Assembly: GCA_964488865.1 (NCBI GenBank)
Contig: CAZAWR010000034.1
Span: forward strand, 25,747 to 89,746
Direction of reading: 5' to 3'
From: MWCO01 sp964488865
GTDB lineage: Bacteria > Myxococcota_A > Polyangia > Polyangiales > Polyangiaceae
Length of the DNA: 64,000 nt
Within the stretch, counting starts at the first letter, position 1. Each line of letters opens with the position of its first letter. This document shows positions 27,704 through 37,125 of this stretch, piece after piece. The notes beneath the pieces were generated by a model, which ran no database searches, was not told the origin of the DNA, and saw nothing but the letters and a program-made list of their open reading frames with translations. A program made the position numbers and the translations under genes.

Positions 27704-29551
27704 CTACATGGGTGGAAGCCCGCCAAAGCCCATGGCCGGCCACACCAAGAGGTTGAGCGCCATCAGCACCAGGAAAGCCACCACGAAGCACGGAATCCCC
27801 ACGCGGAGGAAGTCCTTCGGCTGGAGGTAGCCACTGGCGTAGACGATCGCGTTGGGCGGTGTTCCGATGATGAGAAGGTAGGCGAAGGACGACGAGCAGG
27901 CCGTCGTGAGCGCCATGAAGGGGACCAACTCCGTGCCGGGCTTGAAGACGGCAGCCATGTTGAGCGTGACGGGACCGACGGCAGCAGCGGCTGGGCCGTC
28001 GGCCATCAGATTGGTGATGATGGAAGTGACGACAGCGCCCACGGCGAGCAGCGCGTGCGAGGAGTTGAGACCGACGTCGGCGAGCCCCTCGACGATGCTG
28101 CGAGCGATCCAGTAGGCAGTGCCAGTGGAGTCCAGGGTGCGGCCGAAGACGATGGCGCCCGCGTAGAGCCAGACCACGCCCCAGTCGACCTTCGTGTGGT
28201 AGTCGCGCCAGTTGACGATCCCGAAGAGCAGGTAAGCCACGGCGCCTGCGATGGCGAGCACGCCGATGCCCGTGCGGAAGCCGAGGATGTCCTTGAGCAG
28301 GTTCGACTCGGTGATCCAGCCGAAGAGCATGACCGCGAAGATGAGGACGGCGACGATCTGCTTGCGGTTCCACGGGCCGCTTCGGACCATGTCCTGCTTG
28401 AGGGTTTCGAGGGCCGGCCCGAGGTCCTTGATCTGGGGCTTGAAGCGCCACTGGAGCAAGAACCACAGGATGGGCATCATGATGATGACGAAGGGCATGC
28501 CGTACAGGATCCACTGGCCGTAGCCGATGCTGATGCCGAACATGTCCTCGAGATAGGTCATCATGATGACGTTGCGGGCGCCGCCGGAGGGAGAGCCGAA
28601 CCCGCCGATGTTGCACGCCATGGCGATACAGATGACGAGCATCTTCGCGAGCTCGGGATCGGCGGGGATGTTCTTGTTCACGCTGTTGGCATAGAGCGTG
28701 ATCGCGATGGGGAGGAACATGGCGGCCAGGGCGTGGTCCGAGATGAACCCCGCCGCCGGCGCAATGACCACGATGAGCACCGCCGTCACCACCTTCGCGC
28801 TCGGCTTCGCGAAGTACCGGAACATGGCCAAGCATATTCGCTTGTCCACCCCCGTCTTCACGAACGCCGCCGCGAACATCAGGCTGCCCATGATGAACCA
28901 CGCCGCGTCGGACCAGAAGGCCTGGGCGATGTTCTCCCTTCCCACGACCCCCGTGAACACAAGGATCAACCCGATGCAGAACGCCACGCCAGGCAAGGGG
29001 ATCGCCTCCGTCAGGAAGCAGATCACCACGAAGGCCACCATCGCCAAGGACACCTTGATGTGCCACGCGGCCTTGTCCACCTTCGTCTTCTGCTTGGGCG
29101 TCAGCTGATCGTACGTCAGCTTGTCGTACCGCAAGGCCCGAGCGTGCTGCATCATCGCGAGGTACGCTTGGTCGTCCATCGCCGCGACGTGCGCGTGAAA
29201 CCGTTCGAAGTTCTTGTCCGACGCCGGGATCCCCAGCTTCTCGAGAGATGGCTTGTCGCGCTTGACCGCCACCCCCCGCGTCAGAGCGCCCTGCACCATG
29301 TGCTGCTCGAGCACGTCGACCGTGAGCTTCTGCCATTGCTCCGCGTCGTCGTAGTCTTTCTGGAACAGGGTCTCCGCCAGATACGTCCGCACGTGCGCGG
29401 GGGATCCCATGTACTCGACAGCGACGTCGACCATGGAGGCGGGGGTCGGCATCAGGAGAATGAGGAAGAACAGCCCAGCGGCGACCGCAAAGGGCTTGTA
29501 GGAGATGTACTTGTCGTAACCGGTAGGCTTTTCCTTCTGTGGCGCGGCCAT
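27704..29551 (-). CDS. DASS-family Na+/dicarboxylate (SLC13-like) transporter
   Basis: A 615-residue membrane protein with about 12 helices and a hydrophilic insert (about 45-165) unlike short family members. Family motifs include GVAFCIGLILVFTGV, FISDHALAAMFLPIA and, near the C-terminus, the SSFAYLLIIGTPPNAIVY signature of the DASS/SLC13 group, with the TPPN motif involved in Na+ and substrate binding. The likely substrates are C4-dicarboxylates such as succinate, malate or fumarate, possibly others. ATG 29551 follows AGGAGA. It is the third gene of the operon, between two response-regulator genes, so uptake is probably controlled by the sensor kinase encoded upstream. Confidence 0.92.
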   Translation of the reverse strand: MAAPQKEKPTGYDKYISYKPFAVAAGLFFLILLMPTPASMVDVAVEYMGSPAHVRTYLAETLFQKDYDDAEQWQKLTVDVLEQHMVQGALTRGVAVKRDKPSLEKLGIPASDKNFERFHAHVAAMDDQAYLAMMQHARALRYDKLTYDQLTPKQKTKVDKAAWHIKVSLAMVAFVVICFLTEAIPLPGVAFCIGLILVFTGVVGRENIAQAFWSDAAWFIMGSLMFAAAFVKTGVDKRICLAMFRYFAKPSAKVVTAVLIVVIAPAAGFISDHALAAMFLPIAITLYANSVNKNIPADPELAKMLVICIAMACNIGGFGSPSGGARNVIMMTYLEDMFGISIGYGQWILYGMPFVIIMMPILWFLLQWRFKPQIKDLGPALETLKQDMVRSGPWNRKQIVAVLIFAVMLFGWITESNLLKDILGFRTGIGVLAIAGAVAYLLFGIVNWRDYHTKVDWGVVWLYAGAIVFGRTLDSTGTAYWIARSIVEGLADVGLNSSHALLAVGAVVTSIITNLMADGPAAAAVGPVTLNMAAVFKPGTELVPFMALTTACSSSFAYLLIIGTPPNAIVYASGYLQPKDFLRVGIPCFVVAFLVLMALNLLVWPAMGFGGLPPM

Positions 29552-29577
29552 GGGCGTCTCCTATCGGGTGGGTGTCG

Positions 29578-30423
29578 TCAGCCGGGACTGCGCCGGGACA
29601 GCTCCTCGATGCGCCGGGCTCGCTCCTCGCTCACGCGCCCTGCGCGCTTCGCGGCAGCTTCGTGGATGCATCGCACCAACTCCGCAATGTCCACGGGCTT
29701 CATGAGGAAGTCGAACGCGCCCCGACGCATGGCCTCGACCGCCTGAGGGCTCGACGGGTGTCCCGTCAGCAAGATCACTTCCGTGAGCGGGTAGTTCTCC
29801 TTGAAGCGCAGGAGGGTCGCCATGCCGCCCATGCCGGGCATCTTCATGTCCAGCACGACCACGTCGAACACGTTGCCCTCCGCCTTGCCCAGGGCCACCT
29901 CCCCGTCCGGCGCCGTCTCCACCGCCATGCCCCGCCGCCCCAGTGCCTTCGAGAGGCTCTCGAGCAAGTCCTCCTCGTCGTCCACCAACATCACCCGGAC
30001 CCGCTCCGACTCCGACAACGCCGGGTCGTCCGCTCCCCGCGAACGGATGTCCTGGGTGGCCCGCCGCAGCACCTCGGTCAACGCCTCCACGTCGCAGGGC
30101 TTCGCGAGGTACTCGAACACGCCCTCCTTCGACGTCTGGAACGCTTGCTGGATCGTCCCGTGTCCCGTGAGCATGATCACCGGCAGCCCGGGACGCAGCT
30201 TCTTCACCTCCCGAAAGACCTGGTCACCGCTCATGCCGGGCATCTTCACGTCCAGCACGACCACGTCGAACTTCCGGGTGCCTATCAGCTCGAGGGCCTT
30301 CGAGCCATCCGGCGCCGTCGTGACCTCGAACCCGCGACGCCCCAGGGGCTTCGTCACCGATGCGAGGAACTCCTCCTCGTCGTCGACGAGCAACACACGA
30401 ATCGGAACGGAAGAGTCATCCAT
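29578..30423 (-). CDS. Response regulator with two receiver domains
   Basis: A 281-residue protein of two receiver domains in tandem: residues about 5-120 (phospho-Asp in VVVLDVKMPG) and 140-255 (VVVLDMKMPGMG), each with the acidic triad and a PxD-loop Lys (LAKPCDVE, LMKPVDIA). There is no output domain, so it probably relays phosphate or binds a partner. ATG 30423 is chosen over an in-frame GTG 3 bases upstream because it follows GAGAGGTG at a suitable distance. It sits 4 bases downstream of the kinase gene and 26 bases upstream of the transporter gene. Confidence 0.9.
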   Translation of the reverse strand: MDDSSVPIRVLLVDDEEEFLASVTKPLGRRGFEVTTAPDGSKALELIGTRKFDVVVLDVKMPGMSGDQVFREVKKLRPGLPVIMLTGHGTIQQAFQTSKEGVFEYLAKPCDVEALTEVLRRATQDIRSRGADDPALSESERVRVMLVDDEEDLLESLSKALGRRGMAVETAPDGEVALGKAEGNVFDVVVLDMKMPGMGGMATLLRFKENYPLTEVILLTGHPSSPQAVEAMRRGAFDFLMKPVDIAELVRCIHEAAAKRAGRVSEERARRIEELSRRSPG

Positions 30424-30427
30424 CACA

Positions 30428-32146
30428 TCACCTCTCTTGCTTGCTGGGCTCGTCCGACGGCGGCGCTGCCGGCACGACGAGCGTCACTTTGGTTCCCACG
30501 TCCACTTCGCTCTCGATGCGGATCTGTCCGCCCCAGCCCCGCACGATACCATAGCAAACGGACAAACCGAGGCCGGTCCCCTCACCCACGGGCTTGGTCG
30601 TGAAGAAGGGTTCGAACACACGCTCCAGGTTCTCCGGCGAGATCCCCTGCCCCGTGTCTTGCACGGAAATGAGCACATCGCCGCCCGATGCCTGCGCCTC
30701 GATGTCGATCGCTCCGCCCTTCGGCATGGCGTGCATCGCGTTGTTCACGAGGTTGACGAGGACTTGCTCCAGCTCCGTCGCGTCCGTGACCACCTCGGGC
30801 AAGCCAGCGCCGACCCGGGAACGGAGCGTCACGTTGCGCACGCTGGCCTGCTTGTCCATCATGCGGACGACTTCCGCGACCGACGTCGCAAGCTTCACAC
30901 GGCGCGGCTGGAACTCGTTGTTGCGACCAAACTTCAGCATGCGAGCGGTGATCCCCGCGCACCGTTCCACCTGCCTGCCGATGCGAACCATCGACTCCCT
31001 CAGCTCCTCCCGCTCCGCGTCGCTCATCGACAACGCGCCCAGACAATCCATCACGTTCGTTCGCTCCGAGCTGATGATCGCGAGAGGGTTGTTGATCTCG
31101 TGCGCCAACCCCGTCGCCAGCTCCCCCACGGACGCCAGCTTCGACGAGCGGATCAGCTCCTTCGACAGCCGGTCCCGCATCTCGTTGGCCCGATCGATCT
31201 TCCTCGTCAGGTGACGCGTCGCCCACACGGTCGTGCCGACGAGCAACAGCACCGCAATCCCCGTGAAGATCGCGCCTCTCTGCAACGCGCGACGGACGGG
31301 CGCCCGGACCGCCTCTGCGTCCTGCCGCACCACCAACATCCAGTGACCGTCATTGACCCACGCGGTGACCTGCACGAACTCCCTGTCCTCGAGCCGCACG
31401 CGCCGGTCCCTCACCCCTTGGTGCATCTCGGGCGCGCCCAGACCCGACGGGTCCAACACGTTGCCCACGGGTGGCGAGGTCTGGTACAGGCCCTCCCGAT
31501 TGACGAGAAACGCAGCTTGCCCCGCGGCGGACGGACCGCTCGCCACGAGCGTGTCCAGCTGGCGGCTGTTGATCGTCGCACGCAGGATCCAGTGCCGTGC
31601 CCCTTCATCCCTGCGTATCGCGATCACGCAGTGAGGCACCTTACGGTACCCGACGAACACGTCGGAGACGTAGGAGCCCTGAGCCATGGTGTTCGAGAAC
31701 CACGGTGTCCCTGCGTAGTTCTTGGCCTTCAAATCGTACGGTCCCACGTACGCGAGGTGCTTGCCGGTCTCGTCGATGACGCCCAGGTCCACCAGGGATC
31801 GGTCGTGGCTCGCCTGGATTTGCTCGAAGAGCCTGTGCAAGTTCGCCTCGTTCGCGAGGTCCTCGGCCCGGAACAGGCGCGATGCCAAGTCCAGGGCGCG
31901 GACTCGCTCGGCGAGGTACAAGTCCACCGTCGTCGCGTGGGTCCGCACCATGCTGCTCTGCAGCTCGAGCGCCTTGTCCTCGAGCATGGATCCGAACACC
32001 ACGCCCGATCCCACGCCCACGACGGCAAGGGGGCAGATCGACACGAACAGCAAGATGAGGATGATTCGCCAGCGCAGGTCGAACGCATGACCGTTCCCGC
32101 GGGGCCGGGGAGGCGCTGGTGGCGAGGGCGGTTTGCTCGAAGGCAT
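30428..32146 (-). CDS. Membrane sensor histidine kinase with periplasmic CACHE-like domain
   Basis: A 572-residue kinase. A Pro-rich cytoplasmic start leads to a first transmembrane helix (about 25-50), an extracytoplasmic domain of roughly 220 residues of double-CACHE type (AEDLANEANLHRLFEQIQ, NYAGTPWFSN), a second helix (about 275-295), then HisKA with His349 in GLAHEINNPL, a HATPase with DATELEQVLVNLVNNAMHAM, DTGQGIS and GTGLGLSVC. CACHE domains often bind organic acids, which suits the dicarboxylate transporter downstream. It heads the operon; the 236-base upstream gap holds its promoter. Confidence 0.9.
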   Translation of the reverse strand: MPSSKPPSPPAPPRPRGNGHAFDLRWRIILILLFVSICPLAVVGVGSGVVFGSMLEDKALELQSSMVRTHATTVDLYLAERVRALDLASRLFRAEDLANEANLHRLFEQIQASHDRSLVDLGVIDETGKHLAYVGPYDLKAKNYAGTPWFSNTMAQGSYVSDVFVGYRKVPHCVIAIRRDEGARHWILRATINSRQLDTLVASGPSAAGQAAFLVNREGLYQTSPPVGNVLDPSGLGAPEMHQGVRDRRVRLEDREFVQVTAWVNDGHWMLVVRQDAEAVRAPVRRALQRGAIFTGIAVLLLVGTTVWATRHLTRKIDRANEMRDRLSKELIRSSKLASVGELATGLAHEINNPLAIISSERTNVMDCLGALSMSDAEREELRESMVRIGRQVERCAGITARMLKFGRNNEFQPRRVKLATSVAEVVRMMDKQASVRNVTLRSRVGAGLPEVVTDATELEQVLVNLVNNAMHAMPKGGAIDIEAQASGGDVLISVQDTGQGISPENLERVFEPFFTTKPVGEGTGLGLSVCYGIVRGWGGQIRIESEVDVGTKVTLVVPAAPPSDEPSKQER

Positions 32147-32251
32147 CTTCGTCAGTCATCCCACCACCGAAGCAGGTCCTCGCACATCGGCGCGCTTGGG
32201 ATACCGTATTGGTGAAACCCCCGAATGAGTGGTCAGGGAATCTGCACGCGG

Positions 32252-32270
32252 TGTAGGAAATTCCGCTACA
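32252..32270. promoter_or_regulatory. Inverted repeat in the promoter region of the kinase operon
   Basis: TGTAGGAAATTCCGCTACA has 5-base arms TGTAG/CTACA and an inner GGAAATTCC. It lies 106-124 bases upstream of the kinase start and 113 bases downstream of the DISM kinase stop, so it could be an operator of the operon at 26798-32146. No second copy was found in the window. Confidence 0.3.
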
Positions 32271-32382
32271 ACCGTGATTCGCTTCCCTCCAATTCAAAGG
32301 AAGCCTGCGGTCGAACGACGGGGCACAGCGGAAGAACAAGCTCGCTTCGGCGACCTCGGCGGTTGCTTGGGAGGATGGTCCC

Positions 32383-35300
32383 TCAGGACGCCAGGTACTG
32401 CCGAAATCCGTCGACCAGGGTTGCCACGTTCCGCTCGAGCGATGATTCGAGTGCGTCGGCCCGGTCCAGCTTTCCCTCGGCTCCTGCGCGCTCCAACGCC
32501 AAGGCCGACTGCACCACCGCGTCGGCCGCGAAGTTTGCGGACGCCCCTTTCAAGGCGTGCGCAGACCGCTGGACTCGCTGGGGGCTTGCTTCCCTGACGG
32601 CGGCACGGATGGCGTCGAGATGGCTGGGCGCGTCCTCGATGAACAGCCGCATCATGCGGCGAAGCAGGTCGTCACTGCCCCCCATGTTGGCCATGGCTTG
32701 AAACGGGTCGAAGGCGAGGGCACCGCGAGACGGCAAGACGTGTTGTGCGGGTCCTCGGTTCCGCATGACCCTTTGCAGTTCGTAGTAAAGAGCATCCTCG
32801 ACAAACGGTTTGGCGACGTACCCGTCCATTCCGCTGGCGAGACAGCGCTCCCGATCCCCCTTCATGGTCCCGGCGGTCATGGCAACGATGGGAACGGAAG
32901 CCCCGTCGCCCTCCGACTCCCGAATCCGCCGGGTGGTCTCGAAGCCGTCCATCTCCGGCATTTGGATGTCGAGCAGGATCAAGTCGAAGCGCTCCTTCCG
33001 CCAGGCAGCGAGCGCCTCGACCCCGTTGGCGGCGAGCTTGACCTGGTGACCTCGTTTGAGCAGAAGATGCTTGCCGACCTGCTGGTTGATGGCGTTGTCG
33101 TCCACCAGCAGGACCGCCATGGGCGGAAGGCCAGGCTCGAGGTCGGGCTGCTTCGCCACCCTGATGTTGGCGCGGGTGGTCGGGCTCAACGTCTGCAGGA
33201 GCCCTTCGTACAAGTCCTTGGCGCCGATCGGCTTGCGCAGGTACCACTCGAGGCCGAGAGCCCGGCACGCGGCGATCTCCGCCGGCCACCCGTGCACGGT
33301 CAGCATCATCACCGGCTCCACCGGCAACCCCGGCTCGTCGAACAACGACCGGGCAAACGCGAACCCGCCCTCGTCCGGAAGCCCAGCGTCGATCAACACC
33401 ACACGGAATCCGCGGCCTTCCCGCCTGAGCGCTGCCATCTTGCCGCGCGCCGTCTCCACGTCGAACGTCAACGTGACCTGAAATCCCCACCGTGAGCACG
33501 CCCGTGCGATCGCCTCGCAGGACGACTCACTGTCGTCGACCACCAGCACGGCAAGCCCGTGCAGGCCGTCGACCGCCGTGCTGCTGGACGGAAGCGTTGC
33601 ACGAGGAGGCACCTCGAACCGACAGGTGAAGTGGAACGTGCTTCCGCGCCCCACCTCGCTCTCGACCCAGAGCTTGCCCTTCATGAGCGACACGATCTGC
33701 CTGCAAATGGCCAGCCCCAGGCCCGTGCCCTCGAACCGGCGAGAGGCCGCCTGGTCCCCCTGCGAGAACGCCTCGAAGATCATCTTCTGTTGTCCCGACG
33801 GGATCCCCGGGCCCGTGTCTCTCACCGAGAAGTGGAGGACCACGTGGCTGCCATCGTACTGCTCCTGCTCCACCCGGAGCACGACCTCCCCCGCGTCCGT
33901 GAACTTCACCGCATTGCCGACCAGATTGACCAACACCTGGCGTAGCCGGTTGGCATCCCCGATCACCACGTCGAGCGTCTGGGGGGAGACGTCACTCACG
34001 ATCTCGAGGCTCTTGCCGTGGGCTCGCAACGCACAAACGCTCAGCGACTCGCTGACGATGCTGTCCAAGCGAAACGCGTTGGCCGCAAGCTCGAGCCGAC
34101 CGGCTTCAATCTTGGCGATGTCCAAAATGTCGTTGAGCAACGCGAGCAAGGACTGCGCCGACGTTCGGATGGCCTGCAAGCTCTGTCGTTGCTCGTCGGT
34201 CATCGGGGTGTCGAGCACGATGTCGACCATGCCCAGGATCCCGGCCATGGGGGTCCGGATCTCGTGGCTCACGTTGGCAAGGAGCGTGCTCTTGGTCCGA
34301 TTGGCCGTCTCGGCAGCTTCCTTGGCGTGAACGAGCTCAGCCGTCCTCTGGGCGACCCGCTCCTCCAGCAAGACGTTCGACCGCCGAAGCTCAGCGATGG
34401 CAACCTCGAGCTTGTCACTCGCCTCCGCGATCTGCGCGTCCTTTGCGCCCTTCATCACCTGGATACGGTCCGCCAGGGCGAGGGACAGCAGGAGCGCCTC
34501 GGATGCGGAACCGATGTGTAGACCCCACATCGTGATGAACGTGTTCGGCAGAACGCCGAACGTCTTGAGGATGTAGATTCCCGCAAACCCGAGGAACGCC
34601 GACCACGCCAGCAAAAAAAAGTAGGCCGGCCGAAAGCCTTGCCGCGCGGAGATGATGCCGTTCACGACGAGGAGCGCCAAGCACGGGAACGTGAGCCCCG
34701 CGGCGATCATCATGCTCGCCTGATACGGACCCACCACGGCCAGCACCATGTTGAGCCCGTGCAGCACCATCATCGTGTCGTAGACCCGTCGCAAGTACGG
34801 AGCGTTGCGACGCATCTCCAGAAAGAGCCGAGCGAACGCAAGGTCGATGAGGGTGACGCCCGACACAGTGAACGGCACGACCACGTTCGCGAGCGAGGGA
34901 AGCGAAGGCCAGAGATGCTGGTACGTGATCCCATCGAGGCTCGCCACGACCAAGCCTATGAACAGCGTGCTGCCCGCGTACACGATGTGGATGCGGTCTC
35001 GCAGGGACAGGAACAGGAAGAGCACGTAGGCGATGAGCGCGATCAGGATGCCGAAGTACGCGCCGAGGACCATCTGCTGGCGATCGTGGTACTCGGCGAA
35101 CGCGCGCGAAGACCATGCGTGCAGCGGCAGGTTGACGGAGCTCGCGGTTTGCACTCGCAGCCAGTAATCCCTGCGCTGGCCCGGTGGCGAGGACAGCTCG
35201 AACACGAAGTTTCTATGGTCGACGTCGCGCTGCGCGAACGGCAACCGATCCCCCGTGCGCACCTCGCGGAAGCGAGAGCCTTCGACGGGCTCGAACAGGG

Positions 35301-35712
35301 TGACGTGGTCGAGCATGGGGTAGGCAAGCTCCAGGTACCACGCGACGGGGGAATCGGTCGGGTTGTGGGTTGGGATCCGGAGCCAGTACGTCGAGCTCGA
35401 GAAGCCGTACCCCGGTATGCGTCGTTGGCCCCTATTCTGGTTCGGGTGGTCGACCACCTGCCGCACTTCGAGCGTCCCCGTCCCGTCCTCGAGGACCCAT
35501 GTGCATCGTCCGATCATGGCGCCGTCGAGGTCGGGGGTGATGGGAAGCACACCATCGCCGACGACACAGCTGGCGGGCTCTCTCTCCTCGGGAGGCGGCT
35601 GGCCGCGGCAACCGAGCAGAGAAGAAAGGAGCAGGAACAGGATCACCAGGGGCAGGGCGAGGAGAGGTGGCCGGCGGAAGGCACGGCGCTCCCGCGGCGA
35701 ACCACGGCTCAC
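32383..35712 (-). CDS. Hybrid histidine kinase with 7TMR-DISM sensor, two receivers and HPt
   Basis: A protein of 1109 residues from GTG 35712, chosen because it yields a clean signal peptide with lipobox-like SLLGC; a GTG at 35814 would add 34 residues. Order: 7TMR-DISM extracellular domain (about 30-190), seven helices (about 200-400), coiled coil, HisKA with His483 in VSHEIRTPM, HATPase with NAVKFTD, DTGPGIP and GTGLGLAIC, receiver 1 (phospho-Asp in VVLIDAGLPD, from about 715), receiver 2 (VLLVDDNAINQQ, LILLDIQMPEMD), and a C-terminal HPt with His in RSAHALKGASAN. A complete internal phosphorelay is predicted. The ligand of DISM domains is usually a carbohydrate-related or envelope signal. 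No operon partner is adjacent. Confidence 0.9.
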   Translation of the reverse strand: MSRGSPRERRAFRRPPLLALPLVILFLLLSSLLGCRGQPPPEEREPASCVVGDGVLPITPDLDGAMIGRCTWVLEDGTGTLEVRQVVDHPNQNRGQRRIPGYGFSSSTYWLRIPTHNPTDSPVAWYLELAYPMLDHVTLFEPVEGSRFREVRTGDRLPFAQRDVDHRNFVFELSSPPGQRRDYWLRVQTASSVNLPLHAWSSRAFAEYHDRQQMVLGAYFGILIALIAYVLFLFLSLRDRIHIVYAGSTLFIGLVVASLDGITYQHLWPSLPSLANVVVPFTVSGVTLIDLAFARLFLEMRRNAPYLRRVYDTMMVLHGLNMVLAVVGPYQASMMIAAGLTFPCLALLVVNGIISARQGFRPAYFFLLAWSAFLGFAGIYILKTFGVLPNTFITMWGLHIGSASEALLLSLALADRIQVMKGAKDAQIAEASDKLEVAIAELRRSNVLLEERVAQRTAELVHAKEAAETANRTKSTLLANVSHEIRTPMAGILGMVDIVLDTPMTDEQRQSLQAIRTSAQSLLALLNDILDIAKIEAGRLELAANAFRLDSIVSESLSVCALRAHGKSLEIVSDVSPQTLDVVIGDANRLRQVLVNLVGNAVKFTDAGEVVLRVEQEQYDGSHVVLHFSVRDTGPGIPSGQQKMIFEAFSQGDQAASRRFEGTGLGLAICRQIVSLMKGKLWVESEVGRGSTFHFTCRFEVPPRATLPSSSTAVDGLHGLAVLVVDDSESSCEAIARACSRWGFQVTLTFDVETARGKMAALRREGRGFRVVLIDAGLPDEGGFAFARSLFDEPGLPVEPVMMLTVHGWPAEIAACRALGLEWYLRKPIGAKDLYEGLLQTLSPTTRANIRVAKQPDLEPGLPPMAVLLVDDNAINQQVGKHLLLKRGHQVKLAANGVEALAAWRKERFDLILLDIQMPEMDGFETTRRIRESEGDGASVPIVAMTAGTMKGDRERCLASGMDGYVAKPFVEDALYYELQRVMRNRGPAQHVLPSRGALAFDPFQAMANMGGSDDLLRRMMRLFIEDAPSHLDAIRAAVREASPQRVQRSAHALKGASANFAADAVVQSALALERAGAEGKLDRADALESSLERNVATLVDGFRQYLAS

Positions 35713-35897
35713 GGCGGAGCGCTGCGTCGACGTTAGCGGACTGGTCCGGCCGAGCCCATGTGGCCCCCCGAGCGGGTAGTCGGGAGCCGAGCAGGTGAAG
35801 AGGTCCCCGGGCACGTTCCTGGATGTATCACGTCCGGAATGCGGCGTTCCATCCTTCCGTGGTTCCGGGGCTCGAGGGATTGTGTTCCAATGACACC

Positions 35898-36593
35898 GTG
35901 CAAACAGTAGCCTTTCGTTTTGAAGACCTCGACCAGATGCGCGACACGCTGTCGCAGGCTGGGCTGGACATGGCGCTGGTGATGGACCCCAGCGCCCAGG
36001 CGAACGCGGGCGAGTGGGTCCTGGCCGTGTTCGAGGTGGCCACGGGGAAACGAGCCACGGCAGCGGCGGGCAGGGTGGTTAGCGCAGGGCGAGGCCCTAG
36101 CATCGAGTTCGAGCAGCGGGACTGGGACCGGTTGGTGGAGTTCGCCACCCCTTGGCAGCCGACGTCCGAAGCGACCACCGAGACAACACGAGTGCCCGAT
36201 TCCGTGACTCATGGGGCGCGGGCCTTGGTCGTGGAGGACGAGCGGGTCTCTCGCGAAATGGTGACAACGTTCTTGCTGGGACTCGGTTTGGTGGCGCGGC
36301 CGACCGCAACCGCTGAGCGAGCGCTGGAGCTTCTCGACCGAGAGAGCTTCGACCTCGCCGTGCTGGACCTGGCATTGCCTGGGATGGATGGGCTCGAGCT
36401 GTGCGGTGCGATCCGTCGTCGAACGGATCGCGTCCGGTCGTTGCCCATCCTGATTCTGACGGCGGACAGCTCCGAGATGTCGGCCAAGCGGTCGTTCAAC
36501 GCGGGGGCCGACGACTTCATCACCAAGCCGGTCCCCGTCCTGGAGTTCCGGGCGCGGATCCTGGCCCTGCTGCAACGCAAGCGGGATCGGTAA
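35898..36593 (+). CDS. PilZ-like domain plus receiver protein
   Basis: The start is set at GTG 35898 (231 residues), where the fold begins with QTVAFRFEDLDQMRDTL; an ATG at 35823 would add 25 residues of poor coding bias. Residues 1-95 look like the PilZ-like domain found next to receivers in myxobacteria (VLAVFEVATGKR, GRVVSAGRGPSIEF), but the c-di-GMP RxxxR motif is not evident. Residues 108-225 form a receiver with acidic VVEDE, phospho-Asp in LAVLDLALPGMDG, and Lys in FITKPVPV, so it should be phosphorylated. It diverges from the hybrid kinase gene at 32383, a plausible partner, though that is inference. Confidence 0.75.
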   Translation: MQTVAFRFEDLDQMRDTLSQAGLDMALVMDPSAQANAGEWVLAVFEVATGKRATAAAGRVVSAGRGPSIEFEQRDWDRLVEFATPWQPTSEATTETTRVPDSVTHGARALVVEDERVSREMVTTFLLGLGLVARPTATAERALELLDRESFDLAVLDLALPGMDGLELCGAIRRRTDRVRSLPILILTADSSEMSAKRSFNAGADDFITKPVPVLEFRARILALLQRKRDR

Positions 36594-36597
36594 GCTA

Positions 36598-36629
36598 CCG
36601 GACACGTGTCCGGGCACCTGTCCGGACAC
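36598..36629. terminator. Palindromic element, likely terminator between convergent genes
   Basis: A 16-base perfect palindrome, CCGGACACGTGTCCGG (36598-36613), shares its right arm with a second hairpin: GTGTCCGG (36606-36613) pairs with CCGGACAC (36622-36629). It sits between the stops of two convergent genes. Confidence 0.5.
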
Positions 36630-36636
36630 GGCTTGT

Positions 36637-37125
36637 TCAGAAGGCCATCGGGGGATGCTCGGACACCGGCTCGACGTCGTCGTTCAAGGGACGACGAGGA
36701 CCGGAGAACACGAGGAATCGCTGGACCGGATAGGAGACGGCGATCCAGGCGAAGACCTTGGCAGGTACCCAGGCCAAGTGAGCGCTCATGTCGAGTCCCT
36801 CGACGAGGAGCAGCAAGCAGGTCTGCAGGGCGGCGTAGGTAGCGAGGCAGGTGAGCGCGTATTCGAAGGCCTGGAGCCGCAGGCCCTTGGTCGTTGCCGC
36901 GAACACCCACCTGCGATTGAGGCCGAAGTTGGTGATTCCTCCGAGCAGAGCGCCTGCGAACGCGGCTACCCCGTAGCTCCCCGTGCCGAACAGCAAGATG
37001 GCTTGGTACGCCACACCGTCCGCCGCGGTGGCGATCCCCGAAGAAACGGAGGCGCGTACGAACGTACCCACCTCCCGGGCGCGGTGGCGCCTGGGTCGGT
37101 CTCGATGCGTGCCGCTCTGCCTCAT
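36637..37125 (-). CDS. GtrA family membrane protein
   Basis: A 162-residue protein with four predicted helices and the GtrA pattern: FGTGSYGVAAFAGALLGGITNFGLNRRWVF in helix 2, where the Asn-Phe-x-x-x-Arg-Trp-Val-Phe motif is typical. GtrA-like proteins are thought to flip undecaprenyl-linked sugars or act in polysaccharide modification. ATG 37125 overlaps the stop of the upstream CDP-alcohol phosphotransferase gene by 4 bases, so both are cotranslated, which suggests a shared lipid or glycolipid pathway. Confidence 0.88.
   Translation of the reverse strand: MRQSGTHRDRPRRHRAREVGTFVRASVSSGIATAADGVAYQAILLFGTGSYGVAAFAGALLGGITNFGLNRRWVFAATTKGLRLQAFEYALTCLATYAALQTCLLLLVEGLDMSAHLAWVPAKVFAWIAVSYPVQRFLVFSGPRRPLNDDVEPVSEHPPMAF

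Noticed and set aside
26501..29746. Plus-strand open frame of 1081 codons
   Set aside because: Long antisense frame over the transporter and regulators, His/Arg/Asp-rich with no domains; typical of GC-rich shadow frames.
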